Shown here in pieces: positions 43,562 through 52,092 of a stretch of 64,000 nucleotides of DNA (its first letter is position 1; each line of letters opens with the position of its first letter). The stretch is from Pseudomonas fluorescens. Lineage in GTDB: Bacteria > Pseudomonadota > Gammaproteobacteria > Pseudomonadales > Pseudomonadaceae. Location: contig NZ_CABVHY010000034.1 of assembly GCF_902497875.1 (NCBI RefSeq), positions 1 through 64,000 of the forward strand. Direction: 5' to 3'. The notes beneath the pieces are model-generated. The model ran no database searches. It had not been told where the DNA came from and saw only the letters and a program-made list of their open reading frames with translations. The position numbers and the translations under genes are program-made.

Positions 43562-43981
43562 ATGAGTGTGCTAGCCCAAATCCTGATATCGGCCAGTTCA
43601 GCGATAGTGCTGTCGCTCGGCACCCTTCATCTCGTCTACACATTTTTCTCCAACAAGTTCTCGCCCCGGGATAAAGCGATGGCCGAACAGATGAAAATGG
43701 TATCGCCGGTTATCTCCAGGCAAACCACCATGTGGCGAGCATGGATAGGCTTCAACGCGAGCCACAGCCTGGGCGCAATGCTCTTTGGTTTGCTCTACGG
43801 TTACCTGTCGATCTTCCATCCATCGTTTCTGCTAGAAGCGCCCTTTTTGCTGGCCATAGGGGCCTTGTTTCTAGGCTGCTTCCTGGTTCTTGCAAAACGC
43901 TACTGGTTCAATGTGCCATTGGCTGGCATTGCCTGCTCACTGATTCTGTTCCTGGTGGGCACGGCGCTGACACTGGTTTGA
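43562..43981 (+). CDS. Four-helix inner-membrane protein of unknown function
   Basis: A 139-residue protein with four hydrophobic segments (ILISASSAIVLSLGTLHLVY; GFNASHSLGAMLFGLLYGYL; APFLLAIGALFLGCFLVLA; PLAGIACSLILFLVGTALTL). It has a conserved-looking WRAWIGFNASHSLG stretch after the first helix. It resembles small membrane proteins annotated only as hypothetical. AAAAGGA precedes the ATG. Confidence 0.75.
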   Translation: MSVLAQILISASSAIVLSLGTLHLVYTFFSNKFSPRDKAMAEQMKMVSPVISRQTTMWRAWIGFNASHSLGAMLFGLLYGYLSIFHPSFLLEAPFLLAIGALFLGCFLVLAKRYWFNVPLAGIACSLILFLVGTALTLV

Positions 43982-44155
43982 ACCCTATGCGCGCGTACTT
44001 GAGGCGATAAGCCTCACCACGTCCATAGAAAAAACATCTAAAAAAATACCGCCAACCGCGGCGTCTAAGGCTTTGCTACTTGGAGTCAATCCATGTCGGA
44101 ACTGGCGGTGAAATCAACCGCCAGCCGATCCCCCCTCTGTTACCGGGAGCTGAAC

Positions 44156-44569
44156 ATGAAAATCAATCCCTACCTGATCTTCAACGGCGACTGCAAAGAC
44201 GCTTTCACCTTCTACGCCAAATGCCTGCAAGGCACCCTCGAAGTCATGATGACCTTCGGCGAAAGCCCGGCTCGCGAACACTTTCCGGCGGACCTTCACC
44301 ACCTGATCATTCATACCCGCCTGCTGGTGGGTGATCAGGCGCTCATGGGCTCGGATACCACGCCTGATCGCCCTACCCAGGGCATGAGCGGTTGTTCGGT
44401 TTCATTGAATGTCGACAGTATTGCCGAGGCGGAACGGGTCTTCGGGGCGCTGGCAGACGGAGGCAGCATTGAAATGCCGTTGGAGGCCACGTTCTGGGCG
44501 GCGCGCTTTGGGATGCTGGTCGATCGTTTTGGCGTGTCGTGGATGGTCAATTGCGAAAAGGATCAGTGA
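44156..44569 (+). CDS. VOC superfamily PhnB-like protein
   Basis: A 137-residue protein of the glyoxalase/DinB-like PhnB subgroup: INPYLIFNGDCKDAFTFY at the start, VMMTFGES, LHHLIIHTRLLVGDQALMGSD and AARFGMLVDRFGVSWMVNC at the end. The paired beta-alpha-beta-beta-beta units usually hold a metal, but the function of this subgroup is mostly unknown. The ATG at 44156 begins the conserved first strand. Confidence 0.85.
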   Translation: MKINPYLIFNGDCKDAFTFYAKCLQGTLEVMMTFGESPAREHFPADLHHLIIHTRLLVGDQALMGSDTTPDRPTQGMSGCSVSLNVDSIAEAERVFGALADGGSIEMPLEATFWAARFGMLVDRFGVSWMVNCEKDQ

Positions 44570-44727
44570 AACAGACTTGAGCAGATCGGTGGAGCCAAAT
44601 CTTTGATGATGACGAGTTGGCCAAACGCCGCTGTGATCATCTCTCCAGAGCCATCACGGCCATTTCTTCGTAGACGGTCGTGGTGGCTCCAGATATGAAG
44701 AGCCTGGCGTACTGGATTGGCGCCTGG

Positions 44728-44922
44728 TTATTTTCTGGTTTCCATCATCTTGTCAGCAAGAGCCTTGGCTCTTTCAATCAACAGGTTCTGCCTGTCATCG
44801 TGAGTGGCCCCTCCTACAACCGGTGCTGTCAGATTGCTTTCCGCGATCAGCGCAGCACAGAAGTATTGATCCCAAATAGCTTTGTCTTCGGACGCCGGTT
44901 TGGTGATTTGGTCGGAGATCAT
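44728..44922 (-). CDS. Small hypothetical protein (64 aa)
   Basis: The ATG at 44922 has AAGGAG seven bases upstream. The product (ISDQITKPASEDKAIWDQYF ... ERAKALADKMMETRK) is soluble, with a charged C-terminal helix. No family is recognised. Confidence 0.55.
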   Translation of the reverse strand: MISDQITKPASEDKAIWDQYFCAALIAESNLTAPVVGGATHDDRQNLLIERAKALADKMMETRK

Positions 44923-45118
44923 ATGCGGCTCCTTTTGATGAAGTAGCACCGCTAGTTTACGCCCGAATCACCAACAACCGACGCCGGCGATCGCGGCGTA
45001 GACCCGCTGCCAAGCACACCGTCCCGATGGAGTTGATAAAAAAATCCTCCACTCACTGGCGCGTTGAAAGCTCCGTGCTACGGTTCAAGTCTGTTCAACA
45101 AAAACGGTGCGTGAAAAA

Positions 45119-45355
45119 ATGCTGAGATCACGGATAGTTGAATCTGGACTTTATGAAGCAGAGAGCAAATCCGGAAAGCGCTACACGATTGTGGCGGAAA
45201 CCCGTCAACTCGGTTTCGACACAAATGAGTCAACTCCGACTTCGTGGCGCAACGGGCCGATTTATTACCGCACCCTGGATCATAAGCCAGTCTTTTGGGT
45301 GAGCAATCAAGAGTTCACGCTCGTACAGACCGGTGAAATTGTCACGCGACTTTAA
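45119..45355 (+). CDS. Small hypothetical protein (78 aa)
   Basis: A short beta-rich protein (LYEAESKSGKRYTIVAETRQ, WRNGPIYYRTLDHKPVFWVS, EFTLVQTGEIV). No strong ribosome site; a GTG at 45107 is an alternative start. A clear terminator follows at 45436, which supports transcription. Function unknown. Confidence 0.5.
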   Translation: MLRSRIVESGLYEAESKSGKRYTIVAETRQLGFDTNESTPTSWRNGPIYYRTLDHKPVFWVSNQEFTLVQTGEIVTRL

Positions 45356-45435
45356 CTCTGCCGCCTTGCAAGGGGGTTCTCCGTAACCGCCTCGCCTCGC
45401 TCCCCCATTTAGCGCCATCTCCCAAAACGAAAAAT

Positions 45436-45461
45436 CCCGACGCAGTGGTCGGGTTTTTTTT
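45436..45461 (+). terminator. Intrinsic terminator
   Basis: CCCGAC (45436-45441) pairs with GTCGGG (45448-45453), followed by eight T. It is the strongest terminator seen in this small-gene stretch. Confidence 0.85.
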
Positions 45462-45532
45462 GAAATGACGGTGTAATTTGCCGGAGGCACACTACTCACC
45501 ATGGCGAAATGCTGCCTCCGCCGAGTGGGAAA

Positions 45533-45742
45533 TCAATCCTTGTAAATCAAAACGAAATCTTCAGCGGAAAGAGACTCGTCCCGGCCTAAAAAAACCACTG
45601 GAACTCCCTGGAAAGTCCCTCTGAAAAACTCAGCACTGGACGTGATCGCATCCGTAGCCTGCCGCGACCATATCTGTAACTGAGTCACTTTCTTACCCTC
45701 GAGCGCTGACTGAGATAGAGCGCACACTATTTTTTCTTTCAT
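45533..45742 (-). CDS. Small hypothetical protein (69 aa)
   Basis: The ATG at 45742 follows AAGGAGG at good distance. The product (KEKIVCALSQSALEGKKVTQ ... VPVVFLGRDESLSAEDFVLI) looks globular and has no known motif. Confidence 0.55.
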   Translation of the reverse strand: MKEKIVCALSQSALEGKKVTQLQIWSRQATDAITSSAEFFRGTFQGVPVVFLGRDESLSAEDFVLIYKD

Positions 45743-45905
45743 GCTTGCCTCCTTCATTTGATAGACCACCGCTGCAACAGGGCTTAGCGCCATCCGGTCG
45801 ATCTCCTCGCAGCAATCGAAGCATAGCTGGATAAATCCTTCCCATTCCTACCCCTGATGGGTGGGACCCAGGCGCCTGAAAGAAGCACGAAAATGCGCCC
45901 GCGGC

Positions 45906-45933
45906 GGGCTGAGTTACAGGCTGTAGCGGCTCA
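45906..45933. repeat. 28-bp dispersed repeat, copy 1
   Basis: GGGCTGAGTTACAGGCTGTA and the next eight bases recur at 47583-47610 with two mismatches. It overlaps the 3' end of the zinc-ribbon gene. The origin is unknown. Confidence 0.5.
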
Positions 45934-46116
45934 AGACTCATCGGCGAGCCGGAACTGAATCTCCACCGGTCCGCCAGGCGCCTTGGTTTCCTCGACCTGC
46001 ACATGTCGCGCACCGCACTCGATGCATTCGAAAGCCTGGCGGCCGATATCCTTGTCGTAATGCACGTCGACCTCAGTGTCTTTACCGCATTTCTGACAAA
46101 CGAATTTCACAGTCAT
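45931..46116 (-). CDS. Small zinc-ribbon protein (61 aa)
   Basis: MTVKFVCQKCGKDTEVDVHY carries a C-x2-C knuckle and FECIECGARHV a second one, giving a four-Cys zinc ribbon. The tail is polar. Such small ribbons are common but functionally unassigned. The ATG at 46116 follows CGGGAG. Confidence 0.65.
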   Translation of the reverse strand: MTVKFVCQKCGKDTEVDVHYDKDIGRQAFECIECGARHVQVEETKAPGGPVEIQFRLADES

Positions 46117-46251
46117 GGCGGTAACTCCCGATTCAGATGAATGCTCATCCTGAGCCACTGCACTTACTTAAGTCTTGACTATCACGATCACTGTGCGGCT
46201 CCGGCCATCGAGCGCCAGCCAAAGCCAAAGAACTGACAATCGGTAACAGGC

Positions 46252-46488
46252 CTAACGACTGAGCCACCTGAACGCAAGATCAGTACCACGGCGCATGGCA
46301 TCTCCAAAGGTCGGCCATTCGCCAACTTCCTCGCCGAGCTTTGCGTAACCGTTTTCGTCCTTGATCCAAATAATAATTCCGACAGGCGACGTGCTATCAG
46401 GGTCGCCCCAGATGAAACCTATCTTCGCCTTATCTCCATTTGGATGGAGGTATTCCACGGGATAAGGTCTTTCAATATTCGAATGCAT
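46252..46488 (-). CDS. Small hypothetical protein (78 aa)
   Basis: A globular product (PYPVEYLHPNGDKAKIGFIW, PVGIIIWIKDENGYAKLGEE, DAMRRGTDLAFRWLS). No motif, no signal. The ATG at 46488 is the first in the conserved-looking part; the frame extends to 46518. Confidence 0.45.
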   Translation of the reverse strand: MHSNIERPYPVEYLHPNGDKAKIGFIWGDPDSTSPVGIIIWIKDENGYAKLGEEVGEWPTFGDAMRRGTDLAFRWLSR

Positions 46489-46747
46489 GGCAATGTCCCT
46501 AAACCGATCTCGTGTCAAAACTCAGAAATAGCTCACAGCTCTAATTCTCGCCAACCGGCCGCGGTCGAGGGCAAAGAACTGCTGCCATTCGCCCACCGTG
46601 TGGGGGTTTCGACTTCGCGCAAAGGGGGTGTCAAGGCCACGACTCAAGCCAGAGGGACTGGCTGTGAATGTCCATGAGCGGATATCGATGGAGTGACCAT
46701 CGGCCTCACGTGGGTTCCCGGTCGAGTTACCTGGATGTCATACCTAT

Positions 46748-46957
46748 TCATAGCGTTGAGCCTCTAAGCCGGCTGCCACCTTTTTCAATCATCTCGGCGT
46801 TAAAAGTTGCCGTGTGATGCTGGTCCGCTTTATCAAACCAATCGCAGGTCACCTGGACGCTGTAACCGTCGCTGGTGTCGTTATCAACATCTCTAACAGT
46901 CATGACAGGGCCGCCACTGTTCAAAACCACTAGATCACCCTTCTCGAAATTCGACAT
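46748..46957 (-). CDS. DUF2158 (YodC-like) protein
   Basis: A 69-residue protein with the family pattern: FEKGDLVVLNSGGPVMTVRD at the start and VTCDWFDKADQHHTATFNAE later, a compact beta-barrel of unknown role. The match of both halves makes the family assignment fairly secure. Confidence 0.8.
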   Translation of the reverse strand: MSNFEKGDLVVLNSGGPVMTVRDVDNDTSDGYSVQVTCDWFDKADQHHTATFNAEMIEKGGSRLRGSTL

Positions 46958-47233
46958 GGCCTAACTCCATGGATGGTTGAGCATCCATCATGGGCTGCAG
47001 CAAACCTGAGTTCAATTGCCACTACAGAACCATGATCCGTGTCTGTATCGGTGAGTGGCCGCACCATTCGTCGCATCAGAACAGGTAGCGCCGATTACAT
47101 GACCTTGACTGGCTTAAGGATTGCACAGCACGCCCCTAGCGGCCCCAGAACGACATAATTCTGACGCGGCGGCAATTAAATCAATATTCAAGGACTCCAG
47201 CGATGCGCTTGGTCAGTCACCGGGAGATGTAAC

Positions 47234-47440
47234 GTGTCAACTCTCAATGAAATCGCAGCGAACCACGCGAGAATGGCTAAGGCACTGGCTGAGGAGTCGA
47301 CCGAGCTAAATGAACGACACACCCAGATAGTGGGAAGTCTCGAAGCTCCAGCCACTCATGCGAAACAGCACGTACCGCTGCATCTACTTGCCGGAGTGAA
47401 GGATAACCATCCCGGACAGGTGGCTGGCTACTTGATCTGA
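47234..47440 (+). CDS. Doubtful small hypothetical protein (68 aa)
   Basis: A GTG start with GGGAG upstream and a helical Ala/Glu-rich start (TLNEIAANHARMAKALAEES). No homology is recognised, and this part of the window shows decayed-looking sequence, so it may be noise. Apart from this frame, 46958-47617 shows only the repeat copy at 47583. Confidence 0.3.
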   Translation: MSTLNEIAANHARMAKALAEESTELNERHTQIVGSLEAPATHAKQHVPLHLLAGVKDNHPGQVAGYLI

Positions 47441-47582
47441 CTACGCGCGATCTGGACGTCTACCTGATCGGCACAGGTGCCGAGCAGTTTGACGGCCAGG
47501 TCTTTCAGATGGCGTCTTTTGCGGGAACAGCGTCAGCCCTTCACCGATGTCGGCACTGGAAAGAGTGAACGACCCTGGGCGG

Positions 47583-47610
47583 GGGCTGAGTTACTGGCTG
47601 TAGCGGTTCA
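47583..47610. repeat. 28-bp dispersed repeat, copy 2
   Basis: It matches 45906-45933 with two mismatches (GGGCTGAGTTACTGGCTGTA at the start). Confidence 0.5.
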
Positions 47611-47617
47611 GGCAAAA

Positions 47618-47712
47618 AAATCGCAGCTTGCGGCAGCTCCTTGGGATTAACGGACGGCGCGATATCCACAGCGCATGCGGTCGGGGCAGGAACTACCGCA
47701 GACTGCGATCTT
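47618..47712. repeat. Degenerate REP-like inverted repeat
   Basis: AAATCGCAGCTTGCGGCAGC (from 47618) pairs imperfectly with the 47688-47712 arm (CCGCAGACTGCGATCTT). It is related to the repeat at 25737-25834 but more decayed. Confidence 0.55.
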
Positions 47713-47737
47713 TACGACTGGCTGGCCAGGCATCACC

Positions 47738-47911
47738 CTAGCGAAAATTAAGCCAGCTCGGGACGTTCGAGCTGATGACGACACAGCTAGCGTAATGCTT
47801 GCAAGCCTTGACGCTGGCCGATTCCGGCGGCTCCGAAAACTGCACGGTCAACATCAGGACCAACAGGATTAACAAAGGAACGTAATAGGCAAGAAGACTT
47901 TTTGTTTTCAT
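47738..47911 (-). CDS. Small membrane or secreted hypothetical protein (57 aa)
   Basis: KTKSLLAYYVPLLILLVLML is one membrane helix or uncleaved signal. It is followed by a short tail with two Cys (KACKHYASCVV). The ribosome site is weak. It lies between the repeat and the steroid cluster. Confidence 0.4.
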   Translation of the reverse strand: MKTKSLLAYYVPLLILLVLMLTVQFSEPPESASVKACKHYASCVVISSNVPSWLNFR

Positions 47912-48045
47912 TGTCAGTGCTCTCATGACCTTTTAATCGGACCTGCGTTCTGCAATAAAACCAAGGGCAGCGCGCCCTTCTGGACCGCCCTTACGAGCGG
48001 CAAGCGATGACTCGCTGCCTGCCTCTCGAAGGGAACCGTTACTGC

Positions 48046-49086
48046 TCAGCGCTCGTCGACCGTGACGATTTCGCGGCGTTCAGCCATGCTCGCGGGCACC
48101 TGATCTTCATCGGTAAAGAACTGCTGATACCACTCGCGCAATTGGTAGACCGGACCGTCGGCTTCCGCCAGCACCGGGTTGTCGATACGGATTTTATGCT
48201 TCCAGATATCCACGTCCTGATAGAACGAGGTGCGATTACCCGTGATGTAGGCTTTGGCCACTTCAATGTTCTGCTCTTCGCTCCAGCCAGGCACACGCTT
48301 GACCATGCAGCCGAAACGCAGGTCGAAGCTGTTGGCCGTCACAGGCACATGGCTGTTGAGCAAAATGGCGTGTATCCGCACATCGCCGAACATCGAGCTG
48401 ATGTGAGTGAAGTGGGTCGCCGGGCCGTAGTAGGCCGACGGTGCGATCAGATCGCCACCCAGGCGCTCGGAATCACCGTGGAAGATCTGGTGGCCGATGT
48501 GCCCTTCGAAGATATTAGCGAAGTACTTGGTCGGCGTGCCGTGCACGGGGCCGAAGTGCATGGCGTCCACCAGGTTATCGACCAACTCCCGTGGGTTGGT
48601 TTCGATCAGCATGGTGTCGATGTTCCAGTCGTGAATCCAGTCCGCGTCGTCCATTTCGGCCAGGTGCGGAATGATCACGCCCTCTTTCGGCGGACGGCCT
48701 TCAGGGTTGTTCCAGACGAACAGCAGGTTGTTTTCCTCACAGGTCAACCAGCTGCGGGTCTTGGCCTTCGGTGGAATGCGCTTGCAGTAAGGAATCTCGA
48801 CGCATTTACCGCTGGTGTCATATTTCCAGTGGTGGAACGGGCACACCACCGTGTCGTTTTCGATGGTGCCCTTGGACAGGTCGGCCCCCATGTGCGGGCA
48901 ATGAGCGTCGAGGATGCTGACAGCACCCTTGCTGTCGGCAAACGCCACCAGGCGGGTGCCAAAGATATTCAAGGTATGCAACTGGCCATCGCGGTAATCA
49001 TCCGCCACGCCCAGACAGTGCCAACCACGGGCGTAACGGTGAGTACGCTGGGCGTTTTCGATACTGATTTCAGCGAGTTTCGTCAT
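48046..49086 (-). CDS. kshA: KshA-type Rieske oxygenase (3-ketosteroid 9-alpha-hydroxylase oxygenase)
   Basis: A 346-residue Rieske oxygenase. The [2Fe-2S] ligands are Cys63/His65 (HCPHMG) and Cys82/His85 (VCPFHHW). The mononuclear iron motif is D170-NLV-D174-AM-H177-FGPV-H182, with a late Asp expected in QDVDIWKHK. RYARGWHCLGVA and KHKIRIDNPVL are characteristic of KshA. The reaction is 9-alpha-hydroxylation of 3-ketosteroids, which leads to B-ring opening. The reductase partner KshB is not in the window. The ATG at 49086 is preferred; the longer frame is not conserved-looking. It lies at the end of the steroid cluster. Confidence 0.88.
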   Translation of the reverse strand: MTKLAEISIENAQRTHRYARGWHCLGVADDYRDGQLHTLNIFGTRLVAFADSKGAVSILDAHCPHMGADLSKGTIENDTVVCPFHHWKYDTSGKCVEIPYCKRIPPKAKTRSWLTCEENNLLFVWNNPEGRPPKEGVIIPHLAEMDDADWIHDWNIDTMLIETNPRELVDNLVDAMHFGPVHGTPTKYFANIFEGHIGHQIFHGDSERLGGDLIAPSAYYGPATHFTHISSMFGDVRIHAILLNSHVPVTANSFDLRFGCMVKRVPGWSEEQNIEVAKAYITGNRTSFYQDVDIWKHKIRIDNPVLAEADGPVYQLREWYQQFFTDEDQVPASMAERREIVTVDER

Positions 49087-49267
49087 TGTTATTGTTCCTC
49101 GATTGGAAACTTTAGGGAGCAGTACCCCCAAAAAAAACAGGGTGAACCCATAGCGGATATCATTGAGCGCCTCGACAAGGGATTCATCCCTCACTTGGAC
49201 TAGATCAAATGAGATCCGCTCTCAAAGGGTTCACCTGTCAGCCTCTGCCATCGCGAATCTGCGCTGG

Positions 49268-50680
49268 CTATTGGCCAAACCGACGGGCGGCTTCCGGGCC
49301 GAAATCCCGCGGGCTGAAGCCCGGCTTGTTCAACTGATAGCCCTCGCGCTGTTCGTTGATCAGGTTGAACGCCAGGTAACTGCCGGCATTGAGGTCGTAG
49401 TACAGCCCCACGCCCGCTTGTGGCCGCTGGCTTTCATAGGCGTAGAAAAAGTTCAGCATCGAGGTCCGCCACAGCTCGCCACGGTTGTCGTAGTTATCGG
49501 CGAGCATCGGGAACCAGGTGTCTTCGTCGATGTACAGCTTGCGTTTGCCGTACAGGTGGCGGTAACCCGGTTTGAGGGTGCCTTCCAGTTCCCAGACCCG
49601 ATGGCGCTCGTAGCGCATGGCATCCGGGTTGATATGGCCAGGGGTCAGCAGGTCGGCGTACTTGAGGTTGGCCGCATGCAGGCGATAGGTGTTGTAGGGA
49701 ATGAACATCTCGCGTTTGCTGACGATCTTCCAGTCATAACGCTCCCCCGAGCCGTTGAACAGGCGCACCTCGTCCACGGTGATCGAACCGCCACTGCCGG
49801 GGAATGACATGTCGAAGCCATAACCCGGCGACTGCCGCACACGGCGGGTGCCCGGGTCGTAACGCCAGGCCTGGTTAGGCTCGGTTTTGAAGTTCCAGAA
49901 ATTGGTGCCGGTATTGATCTCGCCCTTGTCCCGTTGCGGCAGCAAGGTTTCGTTGAGGTAGAACGATTGGTTGCCGACGGTTTCGCCGACATTGCCCGGT
50001 TTCCCTCCCGGCGCCAGGTTGCGCGAGTGCACACGGCCCCAGTTGATGTTGCCGTCCTTGAGCACATAGGCGTTGTCGGAGGTGTATTCCTCGGTCCAGG
50101 CCATCAAGGCGAAGGACGAGGAATTTTTCAGCAGTTCCAGGCCGTTGCGCGGTACGGGAAAGGGGGTACCCCCGGTTTTGCCCACTACGCCTTCGCCGTC
50201 ATCCACCAGGCGCGCGACGCTGGCGTTCTCGCGAGTGGCCTGGCAAGTCGAGTCGTTGAAGCGGAAATCCCGATGTGTGGCGTAGATCGGCATCTTGTAT
50301 GTGGCCGGGTACAGTTTGAACAGGGCTTTCTGCCCGTCGGACAGGTAATCGCTGTATTGCGTCAGATTGGCCGCAGTAATCACGAACAGCGGTTTTTCTT
50401 CCGGATACGGGTCAACCGGATGGTTGCCGGTCCCTTTGAAGTCCACGTGCGGTGGCACGCCCAGCCACTTGCCACTGAATGCCGGAATGCTGCCATCGGC
50501 ATTGGCGCTCTTATCCGCACCGATGCAAGTCAAATCCTTGCCCAGGCGCTCCACATCTTCCGGTGCGGCGTTCGTCGTACCGATTGCACTGCATCCCAAT
50601 AACAACCCCAGCACCCAGGTGGGAGTGGCGTTGGCAGCCCGCGAGACAAGACAACTGGAGGCCAGGTTACTGCCGGTCAT
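49268..50680 (-). CDS. DUF1329 protein, probable outer-membrane-associated
   Basis: A 470-residue exported protein. A hydrophobic signal segment (PTWVLGLLLGCSAIG, possibly lipoprotein-type) is followed by the family body: PEDVERLGKDLTCIGADK, GTGNHPVDPYPEEKPLF, NFWNFKTEPNQAWRYDPGTR and RLYFDEDTW-like KLYIDEDTWFPML. DUF1329 proteins are often encoded beside hydrophobic-compound degradation genes and exporters and may help move the substrate across the outer membrane. GGAGAAT precedes the ATG. Confidence 0.85.
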   Translation of the reverse strand: MTGSNLASSCLVSRAANATPTWVLGLLLGCSAIGTTNAAPEDVERLGKDLTCIGADKSANADGSIPAFSGKWLGVPPHVDFKGTGNHPVDPYPEEKPLFVITAANLTQYSDYLSDGQKALFKLYPATYKMPIYATHRDFRFNDSTCQATRENASVARLVDDGEGVVGKTGGTPFPVPRNGLELLKNSSSFALMAWTEEYTSDNAYVLKDGNINWGRVHSRNLAPGGKPGNVGETVGNQSFYLNETLLPQRDKGEINTGTNFWNFKTEPNQAWRYDPGTRRVRQSPGYGFDMSFPGSGGSITVDEVRLFNGSGERYDWKIVSKREMFIPYNTYRLHAANLKYADLLTPGHINPDAMRYERHRVWELEGTLKPGYRHLYGKRKLYIDEDTWFPMLADNYDNRGELWRTSMLNFFYAYESQRPQAGVGLYYDLNAGSYLAFNLINEQREGYQLNKPGFSPRDFGPEAARRFGQ

Positions 50681-50792
50681 TTTTATTCTCCTTGGTTACC
50701 GATAGCGGTCACCCAGTATCGGCAGCCCAAGGAACCGGCAGCATCGTCCGCACGGACTAACGCGTTTTCCCACGGCGCCTGTGAACGACAGA

Positions 50793-52001
50793 CTAAAGCG
50801 CATCCTTCACGGATCCTGGCAGCTGTGGCCCGGCCAATGCCACGACACTGTTGAGCATGATCCGCACAAGCTCGGTCTGGCGCCGCACACCCGTCTTGGA
50901 AAAGATCGAACGCAGGTGCGCACGGGCGGTATTACGGCGGATGTTCAGCGCCTCCGACGCCTCCTCCAGCGACAGGCCGTTAGCCAGTTCCAGCGCCAGC
51001 AAGGTTTCCGCGGGTGTCAGGTTGTACAGCTGCGAAGTCACCACATTGCTCACCAGCGACTTGCTGACAGCGTCGCGGACATAGACCACCACGGTAGGTT
51101 TTCCCCTGCCCTCGACCAGCTCCTGCGTCGGAATCAACTCCACCACCACCCCCAGGCTGACTTTTCCGGAAGGGCGGGAAATCGACGTGGCCTCGGCTAT
51201 TTGTAATCCGGCGTGGCCCTGCTTCACCCGTTGAAAGGCGTTGCGCACCAGCCGCGACAGTTCACGATTGTCACTCGGGTAAGTCGCCTCCAACCGCCCG
51301 CCGACGACTTTAAGGCCGTCCTGGCTGGCGAGAATCTCCCGGGCCACCGGGTTCAGTTGCACCACAGTGCCGTTTTCATCGAGCACGATAGTCGCCACCG
51401 CCATACGGCTGATCGTTTGCGAGTACAAGCTGCCCAACGACTCACTGCGATCCAGTAGCGAATGCATGTGCAGGGCACGGCGCAAATGCGGCAAGAGCAT
51501 GGCGCACATGGCCCGCTCGACCTGGGAAAAACGTGCCTGGCCCCGTGGCCGGTTGATCCGCAAGCGCACCGTGCTGCCGTCCGGCATGCGGATGTCGGCG
51601 CCGAGCATCTGGTGGCAGTCATGGGGTTGGCAAAACAACAGGTAAAAGGAAGAGCTGACCCATTCATCATCAGTCATCAACTCATCGATGGTGAACACCG
51701 TGTCGGTGGGCAGACCGTCGAACAGCGTGGACTTGGCGTAGTAGGCGTAATGGTTGATGCCGCCCTCCCCCAGTTCAATGTCCCCGGCAACCATCATCGG
51801 CGACAGCAGCGGCTCATCCTGCACACGCAGAATCAAGGTCACGAAATTGGCCTTGAACAGCTTCCGGAGCTGGCGCAACGAATCACCCATGCAGCGAATA
51901 TCCATGGCCGAGTCGTACATGTTGCCGATGAGGCCTTCGTACTCGGCCAACTCCAGCCCCATTTGCGCGAGGACCTGCGCATTCGGCACGCGACTTTGCA
52001 T
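50793..52001 (-). CDS. LuxR family regulator with central PAS-like domain
   Basis: A 402-residue regulator. The long N-terminal half is of unknown type (SAMDIRCMGDSLRQLRKLF). A PAS-like segment lies at about 205-260 (MAVATIVLDENGTVVQLNPV). The C-terminal LuxR/NarL helix-turn-helix at about 330-390 reads LTPAETLLALELANGLSLEE, then TARAHLRSIFSKTGV. It is the only regulator gene in the steroid cluster, so it is the likely activator. The ATG at 52001 follows GGGGAG. Confidence 0.85.
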   Translation of the reverse strand: MQSRVPNAQVLAQMGLELAEYEGLIGNMYDSAMDIRCMGDSLRQLRKLFKANFVTLILRVQDEPLLSPMMVAGDIELGEGGINHYAYYAKSTLFDGLPTDTVFTIDELMTDDEWVSSSFYLLFCQPHDCHQMLGADIRMPDGSTVRLRINRPRGQARFSQVERAMCAMLLPHLRRALHMHSLLDRSESLGSLYSQTISRMAVATIVLDENGTVVQLNPVAREILASQDGLKVVGGRLEATYPSDNRELSRLVRNAFQRVKQGHAGLQIAEATSISRPSGKVSLGVVVELIPTQELVEGRGKPTVVVYVRDAVSKSLVSNVVTSQLYNLTPAETLLALELANGLSLEEASEALNIRRNTARAHLRSIFSKTGVRRQTELVRIMLNSVVALAGPQLPGSVKDAL

Positions 52002-52092
52002 AACCACTCCCCAGCAGCGGGCCCGGACTGCATGGCCCGCATCAATTTAATCGTAATGGGTGTTATAGGCGCTCAACGCACCCCGGTCAGCC

